56,081 nt of DNA from assembly GCA_934725535.1 (NCBI GenBank), contig CAKVBV010000005.1, positions 1 to 56,081 of the forward strand, read 5' to 3'. The notes below the pieces were generated by a model that saw only the letters and a list, made by a program, of their open reading frames with translations, made no database searches and had not been told where the DNA came from. The translations under genes were made by a program, and so were the position numbers. This stretch comes from an uncultured Bacteroidales bacterium. GTDB lineage: Bacteria; Bacteroidota; Bacteroidia; Bacteroidales; Paludibacteraceae. This document shows positions 8,564-16,770 of the stretch, piece after piece. Within the stretch, counting starts at the first letter, position 1, and each line of letters begins with the position of its first letter.

Positions 8564-9697
8564 ATGAGGAAGATACAAATGGTTGATTTGCAGACGCAAT
8601 ATCAACACATAAAGGAAGATATAGACCGCGGCATCCAAGCGGTGATAGACAGCGCGGCATTCGTGAAAGGTCCGGCGGTGTCGGAGTTCCAGTCGCACCT
8701 CGAAGCCTATACGGGTGCGAAACACGTCATACCCGTAGGCAACGGCACTGATGCCCTGCAGATAGCGTTGATGGGTCTCGGGCTACGCCCAGGCGACGAG
8801 GTTATCACCCCCACGTTCACGTTTATCGCAACGGCAGAGGTGGCTGCGCTGTTGGGTTTCACACCGGTAGTGGTAGATGTAGATTGGGACACGATGAACA
8901 TCTCGGCGGAGGCTGTCCGCAAGGCTATCACCCCCCGCACGAAGGCTATCGTGCCCGTGCATCTGTTCGGGCAATGCGCTGATATGGAGCCTATTATGGC
9001 AATTGCACGGGAGCACCACCTGTACGTGGTGGAAGACGCATGCCAAGCCATCGGGGCGCAGTACACGTTCTCGGACGGCACGACGCGGCAGGCAGGAACG
9101 ATGGGCGACATAGGGTGCACCAGTTTCTTCCCGTCGAAGAACCTCGGCTGCTACGGCGACGGGGGTGCGATATTCACCGACAATGACGAGTTGGCGGCTC
9201 AGATGCGGGCGATAGCCAACCATGGCATGGTGGTTCGCTACCATCACGACCGTGTGGGCGTGAACTCGCGGTTGGACGCTATTCAGGCGGCGGTGCTTGA
9301 CGCGAAGTTGCCGCACCTGAACGAGTACATCGCGGCACGGCAACGGGCAGCAGCCTACTACGACAAGGCATTCGCGGGCAATCCGCACGTGCTGATACCC
9401 GGACACCAAGCCCATTCGACGCACGTCTATCACCAGTACACATTGCGATTGGTGGGCGTGGACCGCGACAAGGTACGCGAGGCGCTGGCGGAAAGGGAGA
9501 TACCGTCAATGGTGTATTATCCCGTGCCGCTGCACCTGCAAAAGGCATACCAAGATCCGCGGTACAAGAAGGGCGACTTCCCCGTGGCGGAAAGGCTGGC
9601 AGGGTGCGTGCTGTCGCTGCCGATGCATACGGAACTGGATGCGGAGCAGTTGTTAGCAATAACTTCTGCCGTAGGCGAAGTTATTGCTAACAAGTAA
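8564..9697 (+). CDS. DegT/DnrJ/EryC1/StrS family sugar aminotransferase
   Basis: PLP-dependent aminotransferase acting on keto-sugar nucleotides. The 377 residues show GNGTDALQIAL (phosphate-binding loop), VEDACQAIGA (the Asp that holds the PLP nitrogen) and SFFPSKNLGCYGDGG, with the Schiff-base lysine. Close relatives such as WbpE make amino sugars for surface glycans. A WbpB-type dehydrogenase at 40401-41393 could supply its substrate, but that link is inferred. The start at 8564 is chosen because it lies just after the upstream stop. The C-terminal residues (AITSAVGEVIANK) are encoded by a long perfect hairpin. Confidence 0.9.
   Translation: MRKIQMVDLQTQYQHIKEDIDRGIQAVIDSAAFVKGPAVSEFQSHLEAYTGAKHVIPVGNGTDALQIALMGLGLRPGDEVITPTFTFIATAEVAALLGFTPVVVDVDWDTMNISAEAVRKAITPRTKAIVPVHLFGQCADMEPIMAIAREHHLYVVEDACQAIGAQYTFSDGTTRQAGTMGDIGCTSFFPSKNLGCYGDGGAIFTDNDELAAQMRAIANHGMVVRYHHDRVGVNSRLDAIQAAVLDAKLPHLNEYIAARQRAAAYYDKAFAGNPHVLIPGHQAHSTHVYHQYTLRLVGVDRDKVREALAEREIPSMVYYPVPLHLQKAYQDPRYKKGDFPVAERLAGCVLSLPMHTELDAEQLLAITSAVGEVIANK
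9650..9693. repeat. Long inverted repeat at the end of the aminotransferase gene
   Basis: Arms TTGTTAGCAATAACTTC (9650-9666) and GAAGTTATTGCTAACAA (9677-9693) are perfectly complementary over 17 bp around a 10-nt centre. The structure ends 1 nt before the stop codon. No T-run follows, so it is not a typical terminator. Confidence 0.85.
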
Positions 9698-9766
9698 TAG
9701 TTAATAATTAATAGTTAATAGGCGTTTCCTGTCGGAAGTAATGAGTAATAGTTAATAATTAATATA
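9695..9766. repeat. Two 7-nt periodic stretches upstream of rpoN
   Basis: Heptads TAATAGT, TAATAAT, TAATAGT at 9695-9715, the first providing the TAA stop of the aminotransferase gene, and TAATAGT, TAATAAT, TAATATA at 9746-9766. Confidence 0.7.
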
Positions 9767-9771
9767 CATTA

Positions 9772-9785
9772 AGAACATTTGTTCT
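9772..9785. promoter_or_regulatory. 14-nt palindrome upstream of rpoN
   Basis: AGAACA and TGTTCT arms around TT. It could be an operator. No TAnnTTTG promoter is visible in this gap. Confidence 0.3.
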
Positions 9786-9800
9786 GTATCCGTTCTCTAT

Positions 9801-9844
9801 GGGTTGCGTATCCCTTGCGCATCCCTTGCTGAAAGGCAGCGGCT
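9801..9844. repeat. 11-nt periodic array (TATCCCTTGC type)
   Basis: Units GGGTTGCGTAT, CCCTTGCGCAT and CCCTTGCTGAA in exact 11-nt phase, upstream of rpoN. The reverse complement recurs at 19375-19418 and 25845-25888. Confidence 0.78.
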
Positions 9845-9889
9845 TGACAGGGCAAAGAAACGACTGAAACATTAACAAATAGTAAGAAT

Positions 9890-11362
9890 ATGGCGACCTC
9901 GTTCTCACTACAACAGCAGCAGAAACTGCAAGCGAAACTGTCACCTGCGCAGATACAGGTGATGCGCTTGCTGGAGTTGCCGTCGTGTGAGTTGCAAGCC
10001 CGTATCAACGAAGAGTTGCAGGACAACCCCGCATTGGAAGAGGGTCGCGACGAGAACGCGGACGACTATCAGGACACCGAGCCGCAGGACGAGGAGTACG
10101 AGAACCCGCTGAAGAACGAGGACTTTGACTACGACGACTATGTGCAGGACGATGACTATGCCGACACCCAGTCCGCATCGCAGGGGCGCGCGGAGAATAC
10201 GCCGCAAGAGGACATTCCGTTCTCGGTGGGAACGAGTTTCAGCGAGTACCTGAAGTCGCAGATTTACCTGACGAAAATGGACAAGCCCGACCGTCATGTG
10301 GCGAAATTTGTGGTGGGGAACATTGACGACGACGGGTACCTCCGGCGCACGCCCGAGGAACTGGTGGACGATCTGACGTTCCGCGAAGGCTTGACCGTGT
10401 CGGACGACAAGATGCGGGAGATAGTGGCGCAGATAAAGCAGTTCGACCCGCCCGGGGTGGGTGCCTACGACCTGCAGGAGTGCCTGCTGATACAGTTGCG
10501 GCAGAAAGAGCAGACCCCCACGGTGGTGCTGGCGGAGAAGATACTGCAGCAGTACTTCGACGAGTTCTCGCGCCACCACTATGCCAAAGTGGCGCAACGC
10601 GCGGGCATCACCGAGGACGAGTTGAAAGCCGCCATCAGCGAGATAACCCACCTGAACCCGCGCCCCGGAAGTGCTTGGTTAGGAACGGTTTACGACCGCA
10701 ACCAGACGGTGGTGATACCGGATTTCATCGTGGAGCAGGAGGACGGTGAACTGATAGTGTCGCTCAACCAAGGCGACCTGCCCGAGTTGCACGTGTCGGC
10801 GGAGTACAACGAGATGCTGGACACCTACACCAAGCCGACCAAACAGTCCACGCCGCAGACACGCGAGGCGGCGCGGTTCGTCAAGGGCAAGATAGAGGCT
10901 GCCAACTGGTTCATCGACGCCCTCCGCCAGCGCAACGAGACGCTGATGCACACCATGGGCGCGATAGTGAACTACCAGCGCGAGTTCTTCCTGCAGGGCG
11001 ACAACGTCTATCTGCGCCCGATGGTGCTGAAAGACATCGCCGACCGCACGGGCTACGACGTCTCCACCATCTCGCGCGTGTGCAGCAACAAGTACGTGCA
11101 GACCGAATACGGCGTGTTCCCGCTCAAATTCTTCTTCTCGGAAGCCATGACCAACAGCGAGGGCGAAGAGATTTCGACGCGCGAAGTGAAGCAGAAACTG
11201 CGCGAGATAGTCGATGCCGAGGACAAGAGCAACCCGATAACCGACGACGAACTGGTGGATACGCTGCGCCGGAGCGGCTACTCCATCGCGCGGCGCACCG
11301 TGGCGAAATACCGCGAACAGTTGGGCATCCCCGTGGCGCGGCTGCGCAAACAGATACAATAG
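9890..11362 (+). CDS. rpoN: RNA polymerase sigma-54 factor RpoN
   Basis: Sigma-54 directs RNA polymerase to -24/-12 promoters and needs an AAA+ enhancer-binding activator. The 490 residues begin with the glutamine-rich region I (FSLQQQQKLQAKLSPAQIQVMRLLELP), followed by an acidic region II (about 48-90). The core-binding and helix-turn-helix parts include LKDIADRTGYDVSTISRVCSNKYVQTEYG. The C-terminal RpoN box is ARRTVAKYR. All expected parts are present. No activator gene is in the window. The gene abuts the PAP2-like gene with no gap. Confidence 0.96.
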   Translation: MATSFSLQQQQKLQAKLSPAQIQVMRLLELPSCELQARINEELQDNPALEEGRDENADDYQDTEPQDEEYENPLKNEDFDYDDYVQDDDYADTQSASQGRAENTPQEDIPFSVGTSFSEYLKSQIYLTKMDKPDRHVAKFVVGNIDDDGYLRRTPEELVDDLTFREGLTVSDDKMREIVAQIKQFDPPGVGAYDLQECLLIQLRQKEQTPTVVLAEKILQQYFDEFSRHHYAKVAQRAGITEDELKAAISEITHLNPRPGSAWLGTVYDRNQTVVIPDFIVEQEDGELIVSLNQGDLPELHVSAEYNEMLDTYTKPTKQSTPQTREAARFVKGKIEAANWFIDALRQRNETLMHTMGAIVNYQREFFLQGDNVYLRPMVLKDIADRTGYDVSTISRVCSNKYVQTEYGVFPLKFFFSEAMTNSEGEEISTREVKQKLREIVDAEDKSNPITDDELVDTLRRSGYSIARRTVAKYREQLGIPVARLRKQIQ

Positions 11363-11998
11363 ATGATGCAGAAAGTGCTTGATATACTGGCGAAAACGCT
11401 GAGCATAGTGCTCTATCCGCTGCTGATACCCACCTACGGGATGGGGCTGTTCTTCGCGGCAATGCACGTGCACAGCCCCGAGATGCCCGCTACGCTGGCA
11501 TGGCTGTCGGTGGTCGGCACGCTGTTTCTGACCTGCGTGATTCCCGTCACGCTGATAATCTGGATGTGGCGGCGCGGACAACTGACGTCGCTCTACATCG
11601 AAGACCCCAAGCAACGCACCACACCTTATATATATAGCACCGTGTGCTACGCCTTCTGGTGCTACTTTGTGCGCGCGACCATGCACCTGCCGCTGATGTG
11701 GCTGCTGCTGGCGGTCGGTGCCACGCTGGCACTGGCGGTGGTGACGGTCATCAACCGCCGGTGGAAAATATCCGCGCACCTGTCCGCGATGGGCGGGCTG
11801 CTGGGCGGCGTGTGCAGTTACGGGCTGTGCGGCGGCGTGGACGTGACGGCGGCTGTGGTGGCGGTACTGGTCGTGTCGCTGCTGCTGATGTACGCGCGCA
11901 TCTACCTGAAAGCCCACACGCCGATGCAGGTGGTGTGCGGCTACCTGCTGGGGCTGGTGTTCACGTTTGTTCCCAATCTGATAATGATGTATGCGTAA
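11363..11998 (+). CDS. PAP2-like integral membrane protein
   Basis: A 211-residue polytopic protein with about six hydrophobic helices. The C-terminal half resembles the membrane PAP2 phosphatase fold: ISAHLSAMGG where PAP2 enzymes have SGH, and ARIYLKAHTPMQVVCGYLLG where they have SRxxxxxHxxxD. The arginine and histidine of the last motif are kept, but the usual aspartate is glutamine, so activity is uncertain. The ATG directly follows the rpoN stop, and the end overlaps the next gene by 8 nt, which points to one transcript. An undecaprenyl- or lipid-phosphate phosphatase role is possible. Confidence 0.7.
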   Translation: MMQKVLDILAKTLSIVLYPLLIPTYGMGLFFAAMHVHSPEMPATLAWLSVVGTLFLTCVIPVTLIIWMWRRGQLTSLYIEDPKQRTTPYIYSTVCYAFWCYFVRATMHLPLMWLLLAVGATLALAVVTVINRRWKISAHLSAMGGLLGGVCSYGLCGGVDVTAAVVAVLVVSLLLMYARIYLKAHTPMQVVCGYLLGLVFTFVPNLIMMYA

Positions 11999-12974
11999 GT
12001 GGTTGATAACAATAGCGTTATGTGTGTGTTCGTTGCTCGCCTGCGCCCAGACGCTGGGCGACAGCGCGCACGTCTATCTGCTGACCTGCACCCCGGGCAC
12101 GCAGGTGTGGTCGAAGTACGGACACTCCGCCATCCTCGTCGAGGACAAGGCGCAGGGCATTGACGTGGTGTTCAACTACGGCATTTTCTCCTTCGACACC
12201 GAGGACTTCTACCTCAAGTTCATCAAGGGCGACACCTACTACCAACTCGGCATCGAACCGCTGCGCTACTTCCGCATGAGCGCGGAGCGCGTGGGGCGTA
12301 AGGTTTATTGGCAGCGGCTCAACCTGACGCACACGCAGATGCAGCAGGTGTTCGACGCGCTGCTTGTCAACTACCAGCCCGAGAACCGCTTCTATCACTA
12401 CAATTTCGTGTTCGACAACTGCGCCACGCGCCCATATTACCTCATCAAGGACGCGCTTGGCGACACCATACTGTCTGATTATCAAGGCTATATACACCAG
12501 CCATACCGTCGCGCCATCTCCCACTACACGGGGCGCAACTCGTGGGTGGACTTCGGCATCAACCTCATCTTCGGCAGGCGGGCGGACGCTCCCATGGACA
12601 ACGAACAGCGGCTGTTCCTGCCCGAAGAACTGATGTTCTTCATGTCCGAAGCACGCCTTGCGGACGGCACGCCGCTGGTGCTGAGCGAGGACATCGCGCC
12701 GTTCGACATCGCCCCCGTGCCGTGGTACGCCAACTGCTGGCTGGGCATCGGGCTGTTCATCCTCGTGATGGTCGGCATCACGCTCCTTGACTGCCGCCGC
12801 GGCCGTCTGAGTGGGTGGGTGGACGCACTGCTGGGGCTTGTGTACCTCGTCCTGATTGCTATCGTGGTCTTCCTGACCTTCTTCTCGTCGCACCCGCTGG
12901 TCGGCTTCAACTGGCGACTGCTGCTATTCCCCGTTCTTCACCTATGCGCACGACTCATCTACATACTTCGCTGA
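11991..12974 (+). CDS. DUF4105 protein, Lnb-like lipoprotein N-acyltransferase
   Basis: A 327-residue protein with an N-terminal signal segment, a DUF4105 domain (about 25-240) and three C-terminal membrane helices. Members of DUF4105 include Lnb enzymes, which move an acyl chain to the N-terminus of bacterial lipoproteins. Visible candidate catalytic residues are His45 in KYGHSAI and Cys144 in FDNCATRP. Bacteroidota generally lack an obvious Lnt, so this protein is a reasonable candidate for the last step of lipoprotein maturation. The start overlaps the PAP2-like gene by 8 nt; the end overlaps the next gene by 31 nt. Confidence 0.75.
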   Translation: MRKWLITIALCVCSLLACAQTLGDSAHVYLLTCTPGTQVWSKYGHSAILVEDKAQGIDVVFNYGIFSFDTEDFYLKFIKGDTYYQLGIEPLRYFRMSAERVGRKVYWQRLNLTHTQMQQVFDALLVNYQPENRFYHYNFVFDNCATRPYYLIKDALGDTILSDYQGYIHQPYRRAISHYTGRNSWVDFGINLIFGRRADAPMDNEQRLFLPEELMFFMSEARLADGTPLVLSEDIAPFDIAPVPWYANCWLGIGLFILVMVGITLLDCRRGRLSGWVDALLGLVYLVLIAIVVFLTFFSSHPLVGFNWRLLLFPVLHLCARLIYILR

Positions 12975-14416
12975 TAGCCCTACTCGCTATCCTCTATTCC
13001 CTAAACACCAATGCCCTGCCGCGTCTCACGGTGGTGGTGGTGGTGGACGGCATGACTCAGGAGAACCTCACCGACCTGCGTTCCTATTGGCCCGCGGGCG
13101 GCTTGCGCACGCTCAGCGAAGAGGCTTACCAGACCACCATCGACTTCCCGCACCTCGTCTATGGCGGGCAGGAGACCACCGCCACGCTCATGACGGGCAC
13201 CACCCCGTCGCGCCACGGCATTATGGCGGATTCGTATTTCTCACGCACCGACCGCAATGTGTATCCCACACTCGCTGACCCACAAGCGGCAGGCATCGGC
13301 ACCGACCTCGCCATATCCCCACGCGCCTTGCTATCCGTTTCATTGTCAGACGAATGGCGTATCCAACATGGCTCGCAAGCCCACATCTATGCCGTCGGGC
13401 TCCAACCCGAAGCCACCGTCCTCATGGCGGGGCATGCCGCCAATGCGTGCTGTTGGCTGGACCCCCGCGAACAGAAATGGGCAACCACCTCTTTCTACAC
13501 CGAAGGGCTGCCCGCAGCGGCGGACGCGATGAACGTCAGCGGACGCATCACCGAACTGGCAAGCCGCCCGTGGGCACCGCGTATGGACATCTCCATGTAC
13601 ATGCGCCCCACGCCCGAAGAGCGCAAAAAGCCCTTCTCATACACACCCGCAGCACAATTACTGAACACACCTGCCGCCAACACCCTCGTCATTGAGATGG
13701 CACTCGCACTGCAAAAAGACCTGCAACTCGGCGCGGACAACACCCCCGACCTGCTGCTTCTCCAACTGACCACCCTCTCGCCGCACGCCACCTCCGATGC
13801 TCTCGCATCTGCCGAACAGGAGGATATGTATCTTGGTATCAACCAGGACCTTGGCTTCCTTATGGAGCAACTCAACCGGCGCATCGGCAAGGCGCAATAC
13901 CAACTGCTTGTCGTCGGGCGACCCGTCCTCGGATATGCAGCGCAGACCCTCGAAACGGCGGGGCTGCCTGTGCAGCATTTCAACGTGGACCGCGCCGCAG
14001 CACTCACCGGCACCTATCTTATGGCAATATATGGGCACGAGCGTTGGGTGGACGGCGGCTACGGACCATTCATCTACCTCAACCGCACACTCATCGAGCA
14101 GAAACGCCTGTCCCTCGAGACCTTCCAACGCCAAGTAGCGAACTTCCTCATGGACTTCGAGGGCGTGCAGGTGGCGTTCCCTATTCACGAGGCCATCACT
14201 TCCGACGACCGCACCTCTATCTACCGCAAGCACGCCGGCGATGTCTATTTCCAATTGCAGGACAACTGGTTGCTGGACACCGACGATAGCACGCCCTACG
14301 ACCGCGTCATCCAGTCGCGTCCCACCGCACCACTCCTGCTCTGGTCGGGCACTCTGCGCACCTTCCCCGAAGGCGAGTTGCACGCCACAGACGTTAAGTC
14401 GCTAATAATGAAATAA
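12944..14416 (+). CDS. Alkaline phosphatase/phosphodiesterase homologue, probably inactive
   Basis: A 490-residue exported protein (signal peptide to about residue 24) of the type I phosphodiesterase/PafA-like superfamily. The fold markers are there: VVVVVDGM with metal-binding Asp35, ATLMTGTTPSRHGIMAD, and EQEDMYLGINQDLGFLMEQL, which matches the family segment EDTYLRLDxDL. The other metal ligands are not seen: the DxxGH segment reads LTTLSPHATSD, and the late DH motif (TADHG in PafA) reads VVGRPVLGY. The nucleophile Thr is also not clear. I infer a pseudo-enzyme. A frame open further upstream lies inside the previous gene, so I use the ATG at 12944, which starts the signal peptide. Confidence 0.75.
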   Translation: MRTTHLHTSLIALLAILYSLNTNALPRLTVVVVVDGMTQENLTDLRSYWPAGGLRTLSEEAYQTTIDFPHLVYGGQETTATLMTGTTPSRHGIMADSYFSRTDRNVYPTLADPQAAGIGTDLAISPRALLSVSLSDEWRIQHGSQAHIYAVGLQPEATVLMAGHAANACCWLDPREQKWATTSFYTEGLPAAADAMNVSGRITELASRPWAPRMDISMYMRPTPEERKKPFSYTPAAQLLNTPAANTLVIEMALALQKDLQLGADNTPDLLLLQLTTLSPHATSDALASAEQEDMYLGINQDLGFLMEQLNRRIGKAQYQLLVVGRPVLGYAAQTLETAGLPVQHFNVDRAAALTGTYLMAIYGHERWVDGGYGPFIYLNRTLIEQKRLSLETFQRQVANFLMDFEGVQVAFPIHEAITSDDRTSIYRKHAGDVYFQLQDNWLLDTDDSTPYDRVIQSRPTAPLLLWSGTLRTFPEGELHATDVKSLIMK

Positions 14417-14442
14417 TTAAATCCAAAAATAAATCACCAAAT

Positions 14443-14477
14443 AAATCGTACATCGTAAATTTGTAAATCGTAAATAA
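14443..14477 (+). repeat. 7-nt periodic leader of the DUF4494 gene
   Basis: Heptads such as AAATCGT, ACATCGT and TAAATCG run to within 2 nt of the ATG at 14480. A TAAATTTG (14456-14463) inside resembles a -7 box, but no TTTG lies 20 nt upstream. Confidence 0.55.
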
Positions 14478-14479
14478 TC

Positions 14480-14896
14480 ATGGTTTTCTACGAACTCAAA
14501 ATCAGTTACACCCGCCAGACGGGCGAAGACAATCCCGCTGCTGTCAAGGAGACATACATGGTCGAAGGGCTCACCTGCGCCGATGTGGAGACGCGCCTTA
14601 TCGATGAAATAAAACCCTTTATATCAGGCGAATGGGAAGTCAAGAGTTGCAAACAGGTGCAGTTCTACGACATGATTCCGAACCCCGACGCCGAGTTCTG
14701 GTACAAGGCGCGTGTCGAGATGATTACCGTGGAGGACAACGGCAAGGAGACCCGCAAAGGCGCAAACATCTATGTGCAGGCGAACGACCTCAACGAAGCC
14801 GTCAAGAGCCTCATGCAATCCCTCGCAAGCATTGATTGTGAGATAGTTAACATCGCCAAATCCCCTGTCCTCGAGGTCTTCCGCGCCGTGGATTAA
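14480..14896 (+). CDS. DUF4494 domain protein
   Basis: A 138-residue soluble protein of a family found in Bacteroidota and of unknown function. It opens with MVFYELKISYTRQTGEDN and contains PDAEFWYKARVEMITVED and NIYVQANDLNEAVKSLMQSL, typical of the family. No signal peptide or membrane helix. It precedes a YggS-type PLP protein on the same strand, a pairing I recall from other Bacteroidales. The 186-bp gap after it holds an 11-nt array. Confidence 0.85.
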   Translation: MVFYELKISYTRQTGEDNPAAVKETYMVEGLTCADVETRLIDEIKPFISGEWEVKSCKQVQFYDMIPNPDAEFWYKARVEMITVEDNGKETRKGANIYVQANDLNEAVKSLMQSLASIDCEIVNIAKSPVLEVFRAVD

Positions 14897-14972
14897 CGCA
14901 AACCCGATAGCGGCAAGGTACAGGTATCATCGATTATTTAGACTGTCAAAAGACAAATCTCATTGATAGTTT

Positions 14973-15016
14973 GTCGCGAGTCTATCGCGGGTCTATCGGG
15001 ACCTTATCGCGAGTAT
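14973..15016. repeat. 11-nt periodic array (ATCGCGAG type)
   Basis: Four units, GTCGCGAGTCT, ATCGCGGGTCT, ATCGGGACCTT and ATCGCGAGTAT, between the DUF4494 and yggS-like genes. It resembles the first units of the array at 7371. Confidence 0.78.
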
Positions 15017-15082
15017 ATGCAATTTCTTACCGATTTTTAATTGCTTGAAAATAAGTTACTTAACTTTTCGTAACTATAACCC

Positions 15083-15730
15083 ATGACCGACATTTCTCAA
15101 CATATCGCCGACATTCACCGCCACTTGCCCGATGGGGTTAAGTTGGTGTGTGTCAGCAAGTTCCACCCTTGCGAGGCTATACTTGAAGCCTACAACGCCG
15201 GCGAACGCGACTTCGGCGAGAGCCGGGTGCAGGAACTCCTGCCCAAGTACGAGTCCCTGCCCCGCGACATCCGCTGGCATTTCATCGGACACCTGCAAAC
15301 CAACAAAGTGCGTGCTATTATTCCATTCGTCTATCTGATACAGTCTGTGGATAGCTTGCGCCTTCTCGAGACCATCAACCGCGAGGCGGAGCGCATACAA
15401 CGCCGCGTCAAAGTGCTGCTTGAGGTGCATGTCGCCCGCGAGGAAACCAAGACGGGCTTCGCACCCGACGAATTGCCTGCCGACTTCGCCGCCTACCCGT
15501 GGGTAGAGGTCTGCGGCATCATGGGCATGGCGACACAAACCGATGATACACAGGAGATTCGCCGTTGCTTCCGCGAACTCAAAACCATCTGCGATGCCCG
15601 CCGCCTCCCTGTCCTCAGCATGGGCATGTCCCACGACTACCTCCTCGCCATCGAGGAGGGCAGTACCCTCGTCCGCATCGGCACCACCATCTTCGGCGAA
15701 CGCAACTACACCACACCTGTTTCGCTTTGA
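15083..15730 (+). CDS. YggS-family pyridoxal-phosphate homeostasis protein
   Basis: A 215-residue PLP-binding protein (PLPBP/YggS family), which buffers PLP and affects amino-acid pools; no catalytic activity is known. Family motifs are VCVSKFHP (the PLP lysine), RDFGESRVQEL, IRWHFIGHLQTNK and, near the end, LSMGMSHDYLLAIEEGSTLVRIGTTIFGER. Length is normal for the family, slightly short at the N-terminus. Confidence 0.93.
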   Translation: MTDISQHIADIHRHLPDGVKLVCVSKFHPCEAILEAYNAGERDFGESRVQELLPKYESLPRDIRWHFIGHLQTNKVRAIIPFVYLIQSVDSLRLLETINREAERIQRRVKVLLEVHVAREETKTGFAPDELPADFAAYPWVEVCGIMGMATQTDDTQEIRRCFRELKTICDARRLPVLSMGMSHDYLLAIEEGSTLVRIGTTIFGERNYTTPVSL

Positions 15731-15775
15731 GCAGCAGAATGTACAAGGGGTATAAATAGAGGTATTGGCTATCAA

Positions 15776-15807
15776 TTTGTGTTTTTCAGAAAAAAAACGT
15801 ATCTTTG
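15776..15807 (+). promoter_or_regulatory. Bacteroidota-type promoter for rfbA
   Basis: TTTG at 15776-15779, a 20-nt spacer, TATCTTTG at 15800-15807. The rfbA ATG is 39 nt downstream. Confidence 0.88.
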
Positions 15808-15845
15808 CACCCTAATCATGTACCAACTATAAATCATATAATACA

Positions 15846-16721
15846 ATGAAAGGAATTATCTTGGCAGGCGGTAGCGCAACGCGCTTGTATCCGCTGAGCA
15901 AATCCATCAGCAAGCAAATCATGCCGGTGTACGACAAACCCATGATTTACTACCCGTTATCCACGCTCATGCTCGCAGGCATTCGCGAAGTGCTTATCAT
16001 CTCTACACCCCGCGACCTGCCCATGTTCCGCGAACTATTGGGCGACGGCAGCAGGATTGGCATGCATTTTGATTATAAGATTCAGGAGGTGCCCAACGGA
16101 CTCGCGCAGGCGTTTGTGCTTGGCAAGGAGTTCCTCAACGGCGAGCCCGGCTGTCTCATCTTGGGCGACAACCTGTTCTACGGGCAGCATTTCGGCAAGA
16201 TGCTCCGCGAGGCAGTGGCACAGGTGTCGGGCGGTCAACGGGGCGCATGTATCTTCGGCTACGAAGTGCAGGACCCCACTGCCTACGGCGTAGCGGAGTT
16301 CGATGAGAACGGCAAAGTCCTCTCATTGGAGGAGAAACCTGCGCACCCCAAGAGCAACTACGCCATACCGGGGCTCTATTTCTATGATGCCACGGTATGC
16401 GACAAGGCGGCTGTGCTGCAACCCAGCGCACGAGGTGAGTACGAGATAACCGACCTCAACAAGATGTACCTTACCGAGGGCACGCTGCAAGTCAAGTTGT
16501 TCAGCCGCGGTTTCGCATGGTTGGACACCGGCAACTGCGACAGTCTCTTGGATGCAGGCAACTTCATCGCCACCATTCAGAACCGGCAAGGCTTCTATGT
16601 CAGTTGCATTGAGGAGATTGCATGGCGCAACGGCTGGATAGACAGCGACCAACTGCGCCGCCTCGGCGAAGAATTGAGCAAAACCTCCTACGGTCAGTAC
16701 CTCATTCGCCTCGCAAAATAA
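15846..16721 (+). CDS. rfbA: Glucose-1-phosphate thymidylyltransferase
   Basis: First step of dTDP-L-rhamnose synthesis: joins glucose-1-phosphate and dTTP. The 291-residue protein has the signature LAGGSATRLYPLSKSISKQ with catalytic Arg and Lys, DKPMIYYPLSTLMLAGI, ILGDNLFYG and EKPAHPKSNYAIPGLYF. Length matches RmlA. It has its own promoter. rfbC and rfbD lie 38 kb away at the other end of the window, and rfbB is not seen, so the pathway is split. Confidence 0.96.
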   Translation: MKGIILAGGSATRLYPLSKSISKQIMPVYDKPMIYYPLSTLMLAGIREVLIISTPRDLPMFRELLGDGSRIGMHFDYKIQEVPNGLAQAFVLGKEFLNGEPGCLILGDNLFYGQHFGKMLREAVAQVSGGQRGACIFGYEVQDPTAYGVAEFDENGKVLSLEEKPAHPKSNYAIPGLYFYDATVCDKAAVLQPSARGEYEITDLNKMYLTEGTLQVKLFSRGFAWLDTGNCDSLLDAGNFIATIQNRQGFYVSCIEEIAWRNGWIDSDQLRRLGEELSKTSYGQYLIRLAK

Positions 16722-16770
16722 GACTCCCCCATCAAAAAGGAGTCTCAACAGACGGTCTTTATTGACATAG

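Noticed and set aside
14456..14463. TAAATTTG as a promoter -7 box for DUF4494
   Set aside because: No TTTG 20 nt upstream, and the sequence is part of a heptad repeat.
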